64,000 nucleotides of DNA, from positions 1-64,000 of the forward strand of contig WHTU01000006.1 in assembly GCA_009377575.1 (NCBI GenBank), written 5' to 3'. The notes beneath the pieces are model-generated. The model was not told the origin of the DNA, did no database searches, and saw only the letters and a program-made list of their open reading frames with translations. The stretch is from Nitrososphaeraceae archaeon (GTDB lineage Archaea > Thermoproteota > Nitrososphaeria > Nitrososphaerales > Nitrososphaeraceae). Positions within the stretch are counted from its first letter, which is position 1. The number at the start of each line of letters is the position of its first letter. The position numbers were made by a program, and so were the translations under genes. Below, piece by piece: positions 7,924-15,889 of this stretch.

Positions 7924-8373
7924 TTGTACCTTTTGATAATCACTATTACCATTTCTCAAGAGCACCTTCGCAGACTCGAGACAATAGCAAAAGAGCGCTA
8001 CCCTGCTGAAGCGTGTGCTCTACTAGAAGGGAACACAAGATTTGTCGATAGCCAATCAAATGAGGTAGCCAGTGTCCGTGGTATTGTTCCTATGCGTAAC
8101 GCCGATGAGTCAGTTTATACTTTCAGAATCGATCCAAATGATCTAATAAGTGCATACAAAGAGATCAGCTCTCGGAAGCTGGAAGTGGTCGGTATATTTC
8201 ACTCACATTCCTCGGAAGCATTTCCTTCTTTAACTGACACGAAATATATGGAACTTAACCCTGTAGTCTGGCTAATTTATTCAACTTTGTCACACAGCTT
8301 TGCTGCCTATATTCTTGACAATATGATGATTAAGGTCAATCTAGAATCCTCCTCTCTGCATCACGCTTCATAA
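7924..8373 (+). CDS. JAMM/MPN+ domain metalloprotease-like protein
   Basis: 149 residues, TTG start. Matches the M67 JAB1/MPN+ family. The catalytic Glu is in PAEACALLEG (residue about 25), followed by a central VPMRNADES strand and the zinc motif GIFHSHSSEAFPSLTD with both His and the Asp. Family members remove ubiquitin-like or small sulfur-carrier proteins (deubiquitinases, CysM/CysO-type peptidases). The loop between the second His and the Asp has nine residues, where the JAMM consensus I know has ten; the rest of the site is intact. It stands 36 bp after the cupredoxin gene and is convergent with aspS. Confidence 0.82.
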   Translation: MYLLIITITISQEHLRRLETIAKERYPAEACALLEGNTRFVDSQSNEVASVRGIVPMRNADESVYTFRIDPNDLISAYKEISSRKLEVVGIFHSHSSEAFPSLTDTKYMELNPVVWLIYSTLSHSFAAYILDNMMIKVNLESSSLHHAS

Positions 8374-8390
8374 AAAAAGAATCCTATCTT

Positions 8391-9779
8391 CTAAGGTCTA
8401 AGCCTCTCTGCGTCTCTAGGATACAAAACTACTTCGCGAACGTTTTGGGAGTTTGTTAAAACCATCATAAGTCGATCAAAGCCTAATCCCCACCCTGAGT
8501 GAGGTGGCATCCCCCATTGAAATGCTTTCAAATGGTCCTCAAATCCTCCGGGATCTAGGCCCTGTTCGACGATCCTATTTTTCAACTTTTCGGGATCATG
8601 CTGTCTTCTGCCTCCTGAAACAAGTTCTAGGTATCCATACTGAAGATCAAAGGAACAAGATAGCTCTGGGTGTTTTTCTTTCTCATGGATGTAGAAAGGC
8701 TTGAGCTTCATAGGCCAATCCGTGATGAAATAAAATCCTTTGTGCAAATCACCAAGTTTTCGTAATGCAGTGTCAGAAAGGTCGTCGCCAAAGGACAAAG
8801 GTTCCCCGACGCCTTTTAATTCATTTATAGCCTTTTCATAGGTTACTTGCTCTATTTTCAATGCAAAGGTATCAGCTACAATATTATCTGAAATGCCAAA
8901 TATTTCCTCCATTCGATGGCCTATTTCGTCCGGGTTGGAGCTTGCGACAGTGTGAGGCTCCGCGATCTTCTCCCTAGTCAATTTTAGATCATCGGGGCAC
9001 TGCTGTAACAGATCATAGATTACTTTTCTCACTAGATCTGCAACAATTTTCATTACGTCGGTATAATCATGAAATGCTGCTTCCACGTCCACACTCGTGA
9101 ACTCGGCTAAATGCCTCACAGTATGAGATTTTTCTGCCCTGAAATATGGGCCTATTTCAAATACACGCTCCAAGCCTACCGTTAGCTGCTCTTTATATAG
9201 CTGTGGACTCTGGGCTAGATATGCATTTTTACCAAAATAATCGCATCGAAATAAATTCGCTCCGCCTTCCGTAGAAGTTCCAATGATCTTGGGGGTAGTT
9301 ACCTCTACGAATCGTCTCGACCTAAGGAAATTCCGTATTGACTGTAGCGCAGTAGAGCGTAGTCTAAATATCGCTGAAACCTTAGGGTTTCTCAGGTCTA
9401 AAGCTCTTGAATCAATTCTCTTATCCGTGGAGGATTCGACACGTCCTGTTGGATCTATGGGGAGAGGATGATTAGCCTTTGACAACAGGGAAATCTTGTT
9501 TGCCTTGATTTCAACTTCAACATTTTTTGCTTTACTTCTCTGAACTTTTCCCTCTACGAGAACGCAACTTTGTCTTGGGATCATCCTTATCTCACCCAAC
9601 AGATCGCCAGCGACTATTACCTGCATGATTCCTGTAAAATCTCTCATCGATACAAAGCCCAGTTTACCAATGTCTCGAACATCTTCAATCCACCCTGCTA
9701 TACAGATATCGCTGCCTACGAGATCGTTGCTTATACAGTCTGCAAAATGAGATCTACTGATGCTTATCTTCTCTGACAT
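8391..9779 (-). CDS. aspS: aspartyl-tRNA synthetase (archaeal type)
   Basis: 462-residue class IIb synthetase charging tRNA-Asp. N-terminal OB-fold anticodon-binding domain (about 1-130; AGWIEDVRDIGKLGFVSMRD), then the catalytic core with motif 2 FRAEKSHTVRHLAEF and motif 3 GWGLGFDRLMM. It ends in the family's YPRDAERLRP. The absence of the bacterial GAD insertion shows the archaeal/eukaryotic type. Many archaeal AspRS are non-discriminating and also charge tRNA-Asn, corrected later by an amidotransferase; the sequence read by eye does not settle which applies. The ATG at 9779 gives a normal N-terminus. The zinc/KH protein gene lies 19 bp upstream on the same strand, suggesting cotranscription. 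Confidence 0.95.
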   Translation of the reverse strand: MSEKISISRSHFADCISNDLVGSDICIAGWIEDVRDIGKLGFVSMRDFTGIMQVIVAGDLLGEIRMIPRQSCVLVEGKVQRSKAKNVEVEIKANKISLLSKANHPLPIDPTGRVESSTDKRIDSRALDLRNPKVSAIFRLRSTALQSIRNFLRSRRFVEVTTPKIIGTSTEGGANLFRCDYFGKNAYLAQSPQLYKEQLTVGLERVFEIGPYFRAEKSHTVRHLAEFTSVDVEAAFHDYTDVMKIVADLVRKVIYDLLQQCPDDLKLTREKIAEPHTVASSNPDEIGHRMEEIFGISDNIVADTFALKIEQVTYEKAINELKGVGEPLSFGDDLSDTALRKLGDLHKGFYFITDWPMKLKPFYIHEKEKHPELSCSFDLQYGYLELVSGGRRQHDPEKLKNRIVEQGLDPGGFEDHLKAFQWGMPPHSGWGLGFDRLMMVLTNSQNVREVVLYPRDAERLRP

Positions 9780-9798
9780 GCGTTAACCCCAAATTGTG

Positions 9799-10320
9799 TT
9801 AATTTGATTGCGTTTCAAATTCTACTATGAGTTCGATTTTCTTAACCGCTTTGGCAACTTTCCTGATTTTTTCAACATCAAGTGGCATACTTGACCTCTT
9901 CACAGATTCTTGATTTACAATTACCCTTGTCAACTTATTACCGTCAGGTAACCAGATTAAATTCATATTCAATACTCGGAGAGGGTAAAAGAGGTTTTCC
10001 ATGAATCTCCTATCTGTCCCCTCTGCTTCTACAAACCAAATATTGGCATTGAACTCACCTGCAAATTTTTGAACAATAGCAGGGTTACTTCTAATGGTAA
10101 TGATATCCGAAGTTCTTAGGAAGAGGATATAATCGTCATCGACCTTGTGAGAACCAACTAGTGTAAATTTGCTGATCTCTTGGTCCTTTTCGGCCAATTT
10201 TGCGAGTTTGATAGAAGAAAAGACGGCTGCGTGGTTTAGCTGACCTGAGGTTAACTTTGCATCGCACTTCGAACACAAGATGCCGGTCTTTGCATCAAAC
10301 AAGCAAATAGGGGTCTTCAA
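9799..10320 (-). CDS. zinc-ribbon plus KH-like RNA-binding protein
   Basis: 173 residues. The N-terminus PICLFDAKTGILCSKCDAKL has Cys at 5, 15 and 18, a likely partial zinc ribbon. The middle (about 60-115) alternates strands and helices like a KH module, and a second segment, FYPLRVLNMNLIWLPDGNKLT, resembles the second KH unit of archaeal NusA-like proteins. I recall related archaeal proteins annotated as KH-domain or NusA-like RNA-binding proteins. It sits directly before aspS with a 19-bp gap. A TATA element (TTATATAAC, near 10350) stands about 30 bp before its ATG. Exact role unknown; RNA binding is inferred from the fold impression, not from a clear GXXG loop. Confidence 0.6.
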   Translation of the reverse strand: MKTPICLFDAKTGILCSKCDAKLTSGQLNHAAVFSSIKLAKLAEKDQEISKFTLVGSHKVDDDYILFLRTSDIITIRSNPAIVQKFAGEFNANIWFVEAEGTDRRFMENLFYPLRVLNMNLIWLPDGNKLTRVIVNQESVKRSSMPLDVEKIRKVAKAVKKIELIVEFETQSN

Positions 10321-10662
10321 CAGAAACTTTGGTTAATTATCATTTCTGTTATATAACCTGTTGGCAACGTCTGTCCTGTTGGGGAACCTTTGAAGAAAAT
10401 TGGTGGGTTCCTTCTTAAAGATGCATACACAGTCAATCCCTTGTATTTTGTCGCGGATTTCACATCCTATTGCACTAGGTAATAATAATGATGCTTAACA
10501 CCCAACGACTCAAATACTGCTAGAGATAGAGGTAGCTATTCTTATTGCCCTAGCGCGACCTTTTTTTTTGAAAAAGAAAGAGGCATAGTTTCCGTTCCGC
10601 ACCGAATTAAAATATTAAGAAAAAATACGGTTCATATGACGCTGAACTCTGGTATCTAATGA
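10321..10662. other. 342-bp divergent intergenic region
   Basis: Separates the divergent KH-protein and ABC-ATPase genes. Visible: a minus-strand TATA near 10350, an inverted repeat GGAACC...GGTTCC with a 17-nt spacer at about 10383-10412, and a run of T at 10561-10569. No gene is supportable. Confidence 0.5.
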
Positions 10663-11670
10663 TTGTCGGAAGGTAGGCCTAAATCAAATCACTCGATGCG
10701 CGTTCTAGATACTAGATTGAAAGTAGAAAACCTTCGGGTTTACTATTTCACAAATCGAGGTAAGGTTAGAGCCGTCGATGACATTTCATTTGAGATAAAT
10801 GGAAATGAGTCGATTGGCATTGTAGGTGAGTCAGCCTCTGGGAAGAGTACTTTAGGGGCCGCAATCATACGTTCGGTAAATCCTCCCGGAAGAATAGTAC
10901 AAGGAAAAATAATTGTTAACGGAAAAAACGTTCTCGAGTTAACGGAGAGTTATTTTAATCGCGAAATTAGATGGAAAAAAATTGCCGTAGTATTCCAAGG
11001 TGCTATGAATAGCTTGGACCCCGTCTACAGAATCTCCGACCAGTTACAGGAGCTAATGCAAGAGCACAAGATTAAGGGAGATTTCGAACAATCAATCTAT
11101 CAAGCGCTGAAGGACGTTGGACTTGATAGGTCGGTTGCCAACAGATATCCTCATGAGCTAAGCGGTGGGATGAAACAACGTGTTGTTATAGCCATGGCGC
11201 TCCTGCTACAGCCTCTGCTCCTTATTGCAGACGAGCCTACTACGGCATTAGATGTACTTGTTCAGGCGCAGATAATGAATTTGCTGAAGAAACTCAAAGC
11301 TGAAAAAAATATGAATATTGTAATGATAACCCATGATATTTCTTTGATTTCTGAGATTGCCGACAAGATAGGGATTATGTATGCTGGACAGATTGTAGAA
11401 TTGTCCTCATCTTCTGAATTGCTCCTTAATCCAAAGCATCCATATACTCAAGCTTTGATTAAGGCTATACCTAAAATACATGCTAATTACAACAAAATAC
11501 ACTCTATCAAAGGAAATCCCCCTGACTTGGCGTCGGAATTGAAAGGGTGTAGATTTTACGAAAGATGTCCTCATGCGATGGACGTGTGTTTGCACGATCC
11601 ACCTCTATTCAAAATCAAAACCGGGTACGTAAAATGCTGGCTATATAAGGACTCTGATCCTGCAGAATAG
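10663..11670 (+). CDS. peptide/nickel-type ABC transporter ATP-binding protein (OppD/DppD family)
   Basis: 335-residue ABC ATPase that would energise import of peptides or metal chelates. Walker A GESASGKST (residues about 57-65), signature LSGGMKQRV, Walker B LLIADEPTTALD and the switch His in ITHDIS are all present, so it should hydrolyse ATP. The C-terminal oligopeptide-family extension carries CRFYERCPHAMDVC and KCW; in the DppD family such cysteines can hold a 4Fe-4S cluster. A stop codon lies directly before the TTG at 10663; the ATG at 10696 is the alternative start. No permease, OppF or binding protein is adjacent, which is unusual for this family, whose genes normally stand together. 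Confidence 0.88.
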   Translation: MSEGRPKSNHSMRVLDTRLKVENLRVYYFTNRGKVRAVDDISFEINGNESIGIVGESASGKSTLGAAIIRSVNPPGRIVQGKIIVNGKNVLELTESYFNREIRWKKIAVVFQGAMNSLDPVYRISDQLQELMQEHKIKGDFEQSIYQALKDVGLDRSVANRYPHELSGGMKQRVVIAMALLLQPLLLIADEPTTALDVLVQAQIMNLLKKLKAEKNMNIVMITHDISLISEIADKIGIMYAGQIVELSSSSELLLNPKHPYTQALIKAIPKIHANYNKIHSIKGNPPDLASELKGCRFYERCPHAMDVCLHDPPLFKIKTGYVKCWLYKDSDPAE

Positions 11671-11681
11671 AACAACTAGCC

Positions 11682-11927
11682 TTATTGATAGTCGTGGAGT
11701 CTCCTATCTCTATGTAACACTATCTTTTTGTCCAACAATGATTTGTGATTCCGAAGAATATGATCCTTCGCACAGACATCATGGATCACCCCAACGGAAC
11801 AGAATTCACAAGACGTTACAAAATCCATGACTTGAAAGCTTACTTTACAGACAGAACAAACATCGGTACCGGTCTCCATATCGGTCAACGGCTTGAGCCA
11901 TGGTTCTCGCCAAAGGACAAGGGTCAC
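11682..11927 (-). CDS. small zinc-binding protein with CxxC pairs (81 aa)
   Basis: Product has CSVC near residues 23-26 and CEFC near 39-42, followed by a GVIHDVC...H..RNH stretch, giving at least five Cys and three His in 45 residues. The spacing suggests a zinc-ribbon or B-box/RING-like cross-brace fold (inference). GTG start at 11927; an in-frame ATG at 11879 would give a 65-residue protein that keeps every Cys. It is convergent with the ABC ATPase. A plus-strand frame over the same bases shows no motif. I do not recognise a named family. Confidence 0.62.
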   Translation of the reverse strand: MTLVLWREPWLKPLTDMETGTDVCSVCKVSFQVMDFVTSCEFCSVGVIHDVCAKDHILRNHKSLLDKKIVLHRDRRLHDYQ

Positions 11928-12175
11928 TATGTTTTCTTGGTTTTCCGAATTTCCAATTTAAACTTGCCTAGTAGACCCGACCTGTCATACGCACAATAAA
12001 TACCGTTACCTATTTGTTTTGAGACTGAGCTGAATATTACGCTAGATACAATAGAATGAGAAATTCGCACTTTTGCTGTAGCATTCTACTTTTAAGCTCG
12101 AAGCGCACTCATTTAAATATGACATAAGAGATATTGCTTATTTGAGGACGCTCTCTGAAGGAGAAAAAAAGCAAT

Positions 12176-13423
12176 ATGTTGCAGAGTACGACCATAGATG
12201 TTGAAAAGATAAGGGAGGATTTTCCCATCCTTCAAAGAAGGCTAAAGGGAGGCCACAAGCTAATCTATCTCGACAACGCTGCCACTACGCAAAAGCCTAG
12301 AGCAGTAATTGATTCTATAAGCAATTATTACATGAATTATAATTCAAATATTCATAGAGCGGTACATCAATTAGCTGAGGAGGCAACATTTGCGTATGAA
12401 GAAGTTCGTCGGAGGGTTGCCAAGTTAATCAATGCAAAATCTGCAGACGAGATTATTTTTACTAGAAACGCAACTGAGTCGATAAATTTAGTAGCCAAGT
12501 GTTGGGCTCGCCAGCATCTAACTAAAATGAACAGAGTTCTCATAACCGAAATCGAGCACCACAGCAATATCGTACCTTGGCAGTTAGTGACTGGCGAAGT
12601 GGGAGCATCATTAGATTATTTGAATATAGGAGAGGAAGGACGTATCGACATTGAGGATTTTTCCCAAAAGGTTAATGACCCCGATTTAAAGTTGGTGTCA
12701 ATTTCTCAGATGTCTAACGTTTTAGGTACTATCCTGCCTGTGAAGAAAATGACGAAGCTTGCCCACGAGAAGAACGTGCCTATGATGATAGATGCCGCGC
12801 AGTCAGTGCCTCACATGAAAGTGGATGTGCAAGATCTTAACTGCGATTTTATGGCTTTCTCTGCTCACAAAATGCTTGGTCCCACTGGAGTTGGAATACT
12901 CTACGCTAAAAGGGAGATTCTTGAGGAGATGCCACCGTTCATTGGAGGTGGAGATATGATCAAGGAAGTCCACAAGCAGACAACTTCATTTAATGATCTG
13001 CCGTACAAATTTGAAGCTGGAACTCCTAACATTGCAGACGTAATAGGTTTTGGTGCGGCGATAGATTATCTCAATAAACTTGGTTTTGAGAATATCCGAG
13101 AACATGAGATGCAGATAACTGAATACGCATTGGAGAGAATGAACGAGCTTCAAGGTATCACGATATATGGCCCAAAGGTTACGAAGGAAAGAGGTGCAGT
13201 TATATCTTTCAATTTGGGCGACATTCATCCACATGACTTAGCTACCATCTTAAATGACTTCGGTATCGCGATGAGGTCAGGTCATCATTGTGCTCAGGTT
13301 CTTATGGAAAGGTTGGAAGTTTCTGCTACATCTAGGGTTAGCTTCTACGTTTATAACTCAAAAGATGAAGTTAATATATTGATTGATGCACTACAAAGCG
13401 CGCGGAGGTTGTTTGGACTCTGA
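12176..13423 (+). CDS. sufS: cysteine desulfurase SufS
   Basis: 415-residue class V PLP enzyme that takes sulfur from cysteine, leaving alanine, for Fe-S cluster assembly. Visible: YLDNAATTQKP near residue 31, EIEHHSN near 125-131, the DAAQSVPH segment near 206 that binds the pyridine ring, the PLP lysine K232 in SAHKMLGPTG, and the active-site loop RSGHHCAQ with catalytic C372. The short loop and overall length (about 405-415) are those of the SufS group rather than IscS/NifS. A GGAG ribosome-binding site precedes the ATG by about 13 bp. The scaffold gene sufU follows and overlaps its stop codon, so sulfur donor and acceptor are translationally coupled. Confidence 0.95.
   Translation: MLQSTTIDVEKIREDFPILQRRLKGGHKLIYLDNAATTQKPRAVIDSISNYYMNYNSNIHRAVHQLAEEATFAYEEVRRRVAKLINAKSADEIIFTRNATESINLVAKCWARQHLTKMNRVLITEIEHHSNIVPWQLVTGEVGASLDYLNIGEEGRIDIEDFSQKVNDPDLKLVSISQMSNVLGTILPVKKMTKLAHEKNVPMMIDAAQSVPHMKVDVQDLNCDFMAFSAHKMLGPTGVGILYAKREILEEMPPFIGGGDMIKEVHKQTTSFNDLPYKFEAGTPNIADVIGFGAAIDYLNKLGFENIREHEMQITEYALERMNELQGITIYGPKVTKERGAVISFNLGDIHPHDLATILNDFGIAMRSGHHCAQVLMERLEVSATSRVSFYVYNSKDEVNILIDALQSARRLFGL
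13404..13409 (+). promoter_or_regulatory. ribosome-binding site that decides the sufU start
   Basis: GGAGGT inside the last codons of sufS, 10 nt before a CTG codon that begins the conserved SufU N-terminus. No ATG, GTG or TTG lies in frame at a suitable distance, so this site supports initiation at CTG 13420. Confidence 0.65.
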
Positions 13424-13848
13424 GTGAGGATATCTACAGGGAAATAATACTTGACCATTATAGGAATCCAAGAAATAAGGGTAGGATTTCGGATGCGGAT
13501 GTAAGCTTTCATGATAGCAATCCTCTTTGCGGAGATGAAATTGATATTCATTTGAAAGTTGAAGATAACATCGTGAAGGACATCAAATTCGAAGGTAGAG
13601 GATGTGCAATAAGCCAGGCTAGTGCATCAATGCTAACCGAAATGGTGATGAACAAGTCGCTGACTTCAATTAAAGAACTAGATAAGGACGACATCCTCGA
13701 AAATATTGGCTTGTTGAACCTAGGACCTGCACGTATAAAGTGTGCGCTACTTTCTCTAAAGGTACTCAAGATGAGTATGGTAGAATATTATGCTTCAAAA
13801 GACCCTGAATCCGCCCAGGAGATCCGTGAGGGGTCTAGACTATATTAG
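13420..13848 (+). CDS. sufU: Fe-S scaffold / sulfur acceptor SufU (CTG start)
   Basis: 142-residue SufU/IscU-family protein. It begins SEDIYREIILDHYRNPRNKG, the family's N-terminal helix, and carries ligands C37 and D39 (PLCGDE), C62 (GRGCAISQASAS) and C108 (ARIKCALL). The lysine before the last Cys is SufU-like (IscU has His there), yet the C62-C108 spacing of 46 is close to IscU and lacks the roughly 20-residue insertion of Bacillus SufU. The first conventional start codon in frame is a TTG at 13552, which would remove the first ligands, so it cannot be right. The only workable start is CTG at 13420, whose TG forms part of the sufS stop (CTGA overlap), behind a GGAGGT site. A sequencing error at that base is possible. 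Confidence 0.9.
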   Translation: MSEDIYREIILDHYRNPRNKGRISDADVSFHDSNPLCGDEIDIHLKVEDNIVKDIKFEGRGCAISQASASMLTEMVMNKSLTSIKELDKDDILENIGLLNLGPARIKCALLSLKVLKMSMVEYYASKDPESAQEIREGSRLY

Positions 13849-14193
13849 TTGATGCAACACAAGGGTTCGGACCTAAAGCTTACTTGAATATATATTTCCA
13901 AATAAAGCAATAGATACTTACATGTACTTAGGAATAAGAGGCAATAGCATAGCATATTATCCAAGAAATCTTGTCACTTCAGCTTATCCCACCAGAAGCG
14001 CGTTCTGGTGATCCAATGAACCACGGTATAAAACAACTATCCGTTCGATTTACTCCTTTATAGAATTCATAGAATTGAGAAGATATGATTAGCAAATGAT
14101 TCTTTTTTTTAATTCCAGATTGAAGGATAGACTGGATTTTATCCTTCGAAAGAAAAAAATAGACTGGCCATACATCATCATTAATGTCATATT
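13849..14193. other. 345-bp stretch without a supportable gene
   Basis: AT-rich spacer between sufU and the PAP2 gene. A 75-codon minus-strand frame (13979-14206) overlaps the PAP2 start and shows no motif. Several AT-rich TATA-like sites are present but none is clearly placed. Confidence 0.5.
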
Positions 14194-14889
14194 TTGCATA
14201 TAGCACAGCTGTGGCCCACGTGGGTGCCCAAACTTAGATCTCCTCAATTCGTTATCATAATAACGCTTTTCTTCTTATTGACTGCATTAGTTGCAACAAA
14301 GGCGACTAGTAGTGTAGATTCTGCAATTAGTCTTTATGCGTCCAATATTCCACCAGGGTCGGATATGATATCCCTCTTGATCATAGGAGTCACGTCCCTT
14401 GGAGATGTAGTGACCCTTGTCATTATTTCCATAGTGCTCAGCATTATTAGAAGGACCAGAAAACAGGGACTCATTTTACTAATCACAATTCTCTTGACTG
14501 TTATACTTTTGACCTACATCAAGCCGATTGTGGCAAGAGACAACCCTGATTATCCATCTCCAATCATGTCTTCGAATGTCTCCAGAGGATTTGTGATAGA
14601 AGGGGATACTCTTTCTACACTGTCAAGAGATTATTCCTATCCGTCAAATCACGTTGCGATATCAACGGCGTTCGCCTTCATAGTTGGTTATGCTCTGAAT
14701 AAGAGATCGAGGATCTCTGGCTGGTTGATCTGGAGCTTCCCCTTTATTGTCGCATTAACTAGAATTTTATTAATTCAACATTATGTTACCGACGCTATTG
14801 GTGGCCTTCTCTTCGGCCTGATCGTATCGATTATCATGAGTAACGTTATGCATCTTGGAAGAGAAGTTTCAATTGTAAAATCCACATGA
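14194..14889 (+). CDS. PAP2-family membrane phosphatase
   Basis: 231-residue integral membrane protein with about six helices. The three PAP2 phosphatase motifs are present: KPIVARDNP (motif 1, KxxxxxxRP type, about residues 109-117), YPSNHVAIS (motif 2, PSGH type, about 149) and TRILLIQHYVTDAIGG (motif 3, SRxxxxxHxxxD type, about 188-203). Asn replaces Gly in motif 2, and Asn-Pro follows the motif 1 Arg with an Asp between; the catalytic His and Asp are kept. The likely substrate is a lipid phosphate or polyprenyl diphosphate at the membrane (family knowledge; not specified here). TTG start at 14194; the first 15 residues are polar and could be trimmed. Confidence 0.85.
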   Translation: MHIAQLWPTWVPKLRSPQFVIIITLFFLLTALVATKATSSVDSAISLYASNIPPGSDMISLLIIGVTSLGDVVTLVIISIVLSIIRRTRKQGLILLITILLTVILLTYIKPIVARDNPDYPSPIMSSNVSRGFVIEGDTLSTLSRDYSYPSNHVAISTAFAFIVGYALNKRSRISGWLIWSFPFIVALTRILLIQHYVTDAIGGLLFGLIVSIIMSNVMHLGREVSIVKST

Positions 14890-15099
14890 AGAGGCAATAA
14901 CAATAGAACTGCTTACAGAACGCATGATGGATTTCTTTGCATTCGCCGCAGCAGGACCTCTCATACTAAGCCGTATATTTGGTGGTAAGAGCAGCGAATT
15001 CCACCATTTACTGATTTCGAGATTACCTCATCAGATTTAATCCAACCATTTCGCTGGTTGATAAGGTTAAATAATTTGTGCCGCGCTTAAATTAACGAA

Positions 15100-15597
15100 T
15101 TGCAATCAGCCCTGCGGCAAGTAGGCGACTACATAATACGTCGCTGTCAAAGCGAGGATCTCAAGGATGTTATTGGGGTAAACCTAGCGACCTTGCCGGA
15201 ACATTATTCGGATTATTTCTTTGAATCCATTCTGAAGGAATTGCCCGAATCATTCGTTGTTGCTGAGTTGGATGGACGTGTAGTCGGATATATTATGTGC
15301 AAGATCGAGTTCGGTTTTTCAAACTTTAAGAAGCTGGGTTTCGTAAAGAAAGGGCACGTGGTTTCTGTTGGGGTGCTTGAAGAGAATAGAGGAAAGGGCG
15401 TCGGAAAAGCATTAATGCTAGAGGGAATCAACGGGGTGATAAGCCGGAGAGGCGACGAAACATATCTTGAGGTCCGCGTTAGCAATGGGAGTGCCGTTAA
15501 CATGTATGAAAAACTAGGATTCTTTAAAAAATCCAGGCTAAAATCTTACTATCGTGACGGGGAGGATGCCTTTCTGATGGCATTAGAATTGGACTGA
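15100..15597 (+). CDS. GNAT N-acetyltransferase (RimI/Naa10-like)
   Basis: 165-residue acetyltransferase. The acetyl-CoA pyrophosphate loop is ENRGKGVGKAL (residues about 99-109, R/QxxGxG/A type), preceded by the VVSVGVLEE strand and followed by the YLEVRVSNGSAVNMYEKLGF region typical of RimI and archaeal N-terminal acetyltransferases. A likely role is N-terminal acetylation of proteins; archaeal members accept many N-termini (family knowledge). It starts at TTG 15100 with a preceding stop in the gap. A small membrane-protein gene follows 28 bp downstream. Confidence 0.85.
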   Translation: MQSALRQVGDYIIRRCQSEDLKDVIGVNLATLPEHYSDYFFESILKELPESFVVAELDGRVVGYIMCKIEFGFSNFKKLGFVKKGHVVSVGVLEENRGKGVGKALMLEGINGVISRRGDETYLEVRVSNGSAVNMYEKLGFFKKSRLKSYYRDGEDAFLMALELD

Positions 15598-15625
15598 ACC
15601 CAATGAAAAGTAAATTAAGCCCTGA

Positions 15626-15877
15626 GTGAGCGACGTCATAGGTATAAAAGAGTTGTCGAGTTCACATCGATTAGGAGTACTTATTTTATTGTTCTCTTTG
15701 ATAGGATTTATTTTATATACATATCTTTTGCTTTTATCAAGTTATGATATTTTGGTGCTCAAGCTCACGCTACTCTTTTTTGTTGCAGCAATAGTAGGTG
15801 TCATAGCTTGGATGGGATACACTATGGCAACTGCAGTCTCACTAGAAGGTACGGAAGGAGAAAAAAAAGACATGTAA
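15626..15877 (+). CDS. small two-helix membrane protein (83 aa)
   Basis: GTG start. After a polar 15-residue N-terminus come two hydrophobic helices (about 17-40 and 45-70) and a short charged C-terminus ending EGEKKDM, which would lie in the cytoplasm with the N-terminus. No family recognised. It is 28 bp behind the GNAT gene and convergent with trm5. The clean two-helix pattern and the fitting start argue for a real gene. Confidence 0.65.
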   Translation: MSDVIGIKELSSSHRLGVLILLFSLIGFILYTYLLLLSSYDILVLKLTLLFFVAAIVGVIAWMGYTMATAVSLEGTEGEKKDM

Positions 15878-15889
15878 GGCTACTGAAAA

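Noticed and set aside
13979-14206. 75-codon minus-strand ORF before the PAP2 gene
   Set aside because: Composition is that of AT-rich spacer and it overlaps the PAP2 start; no motif.
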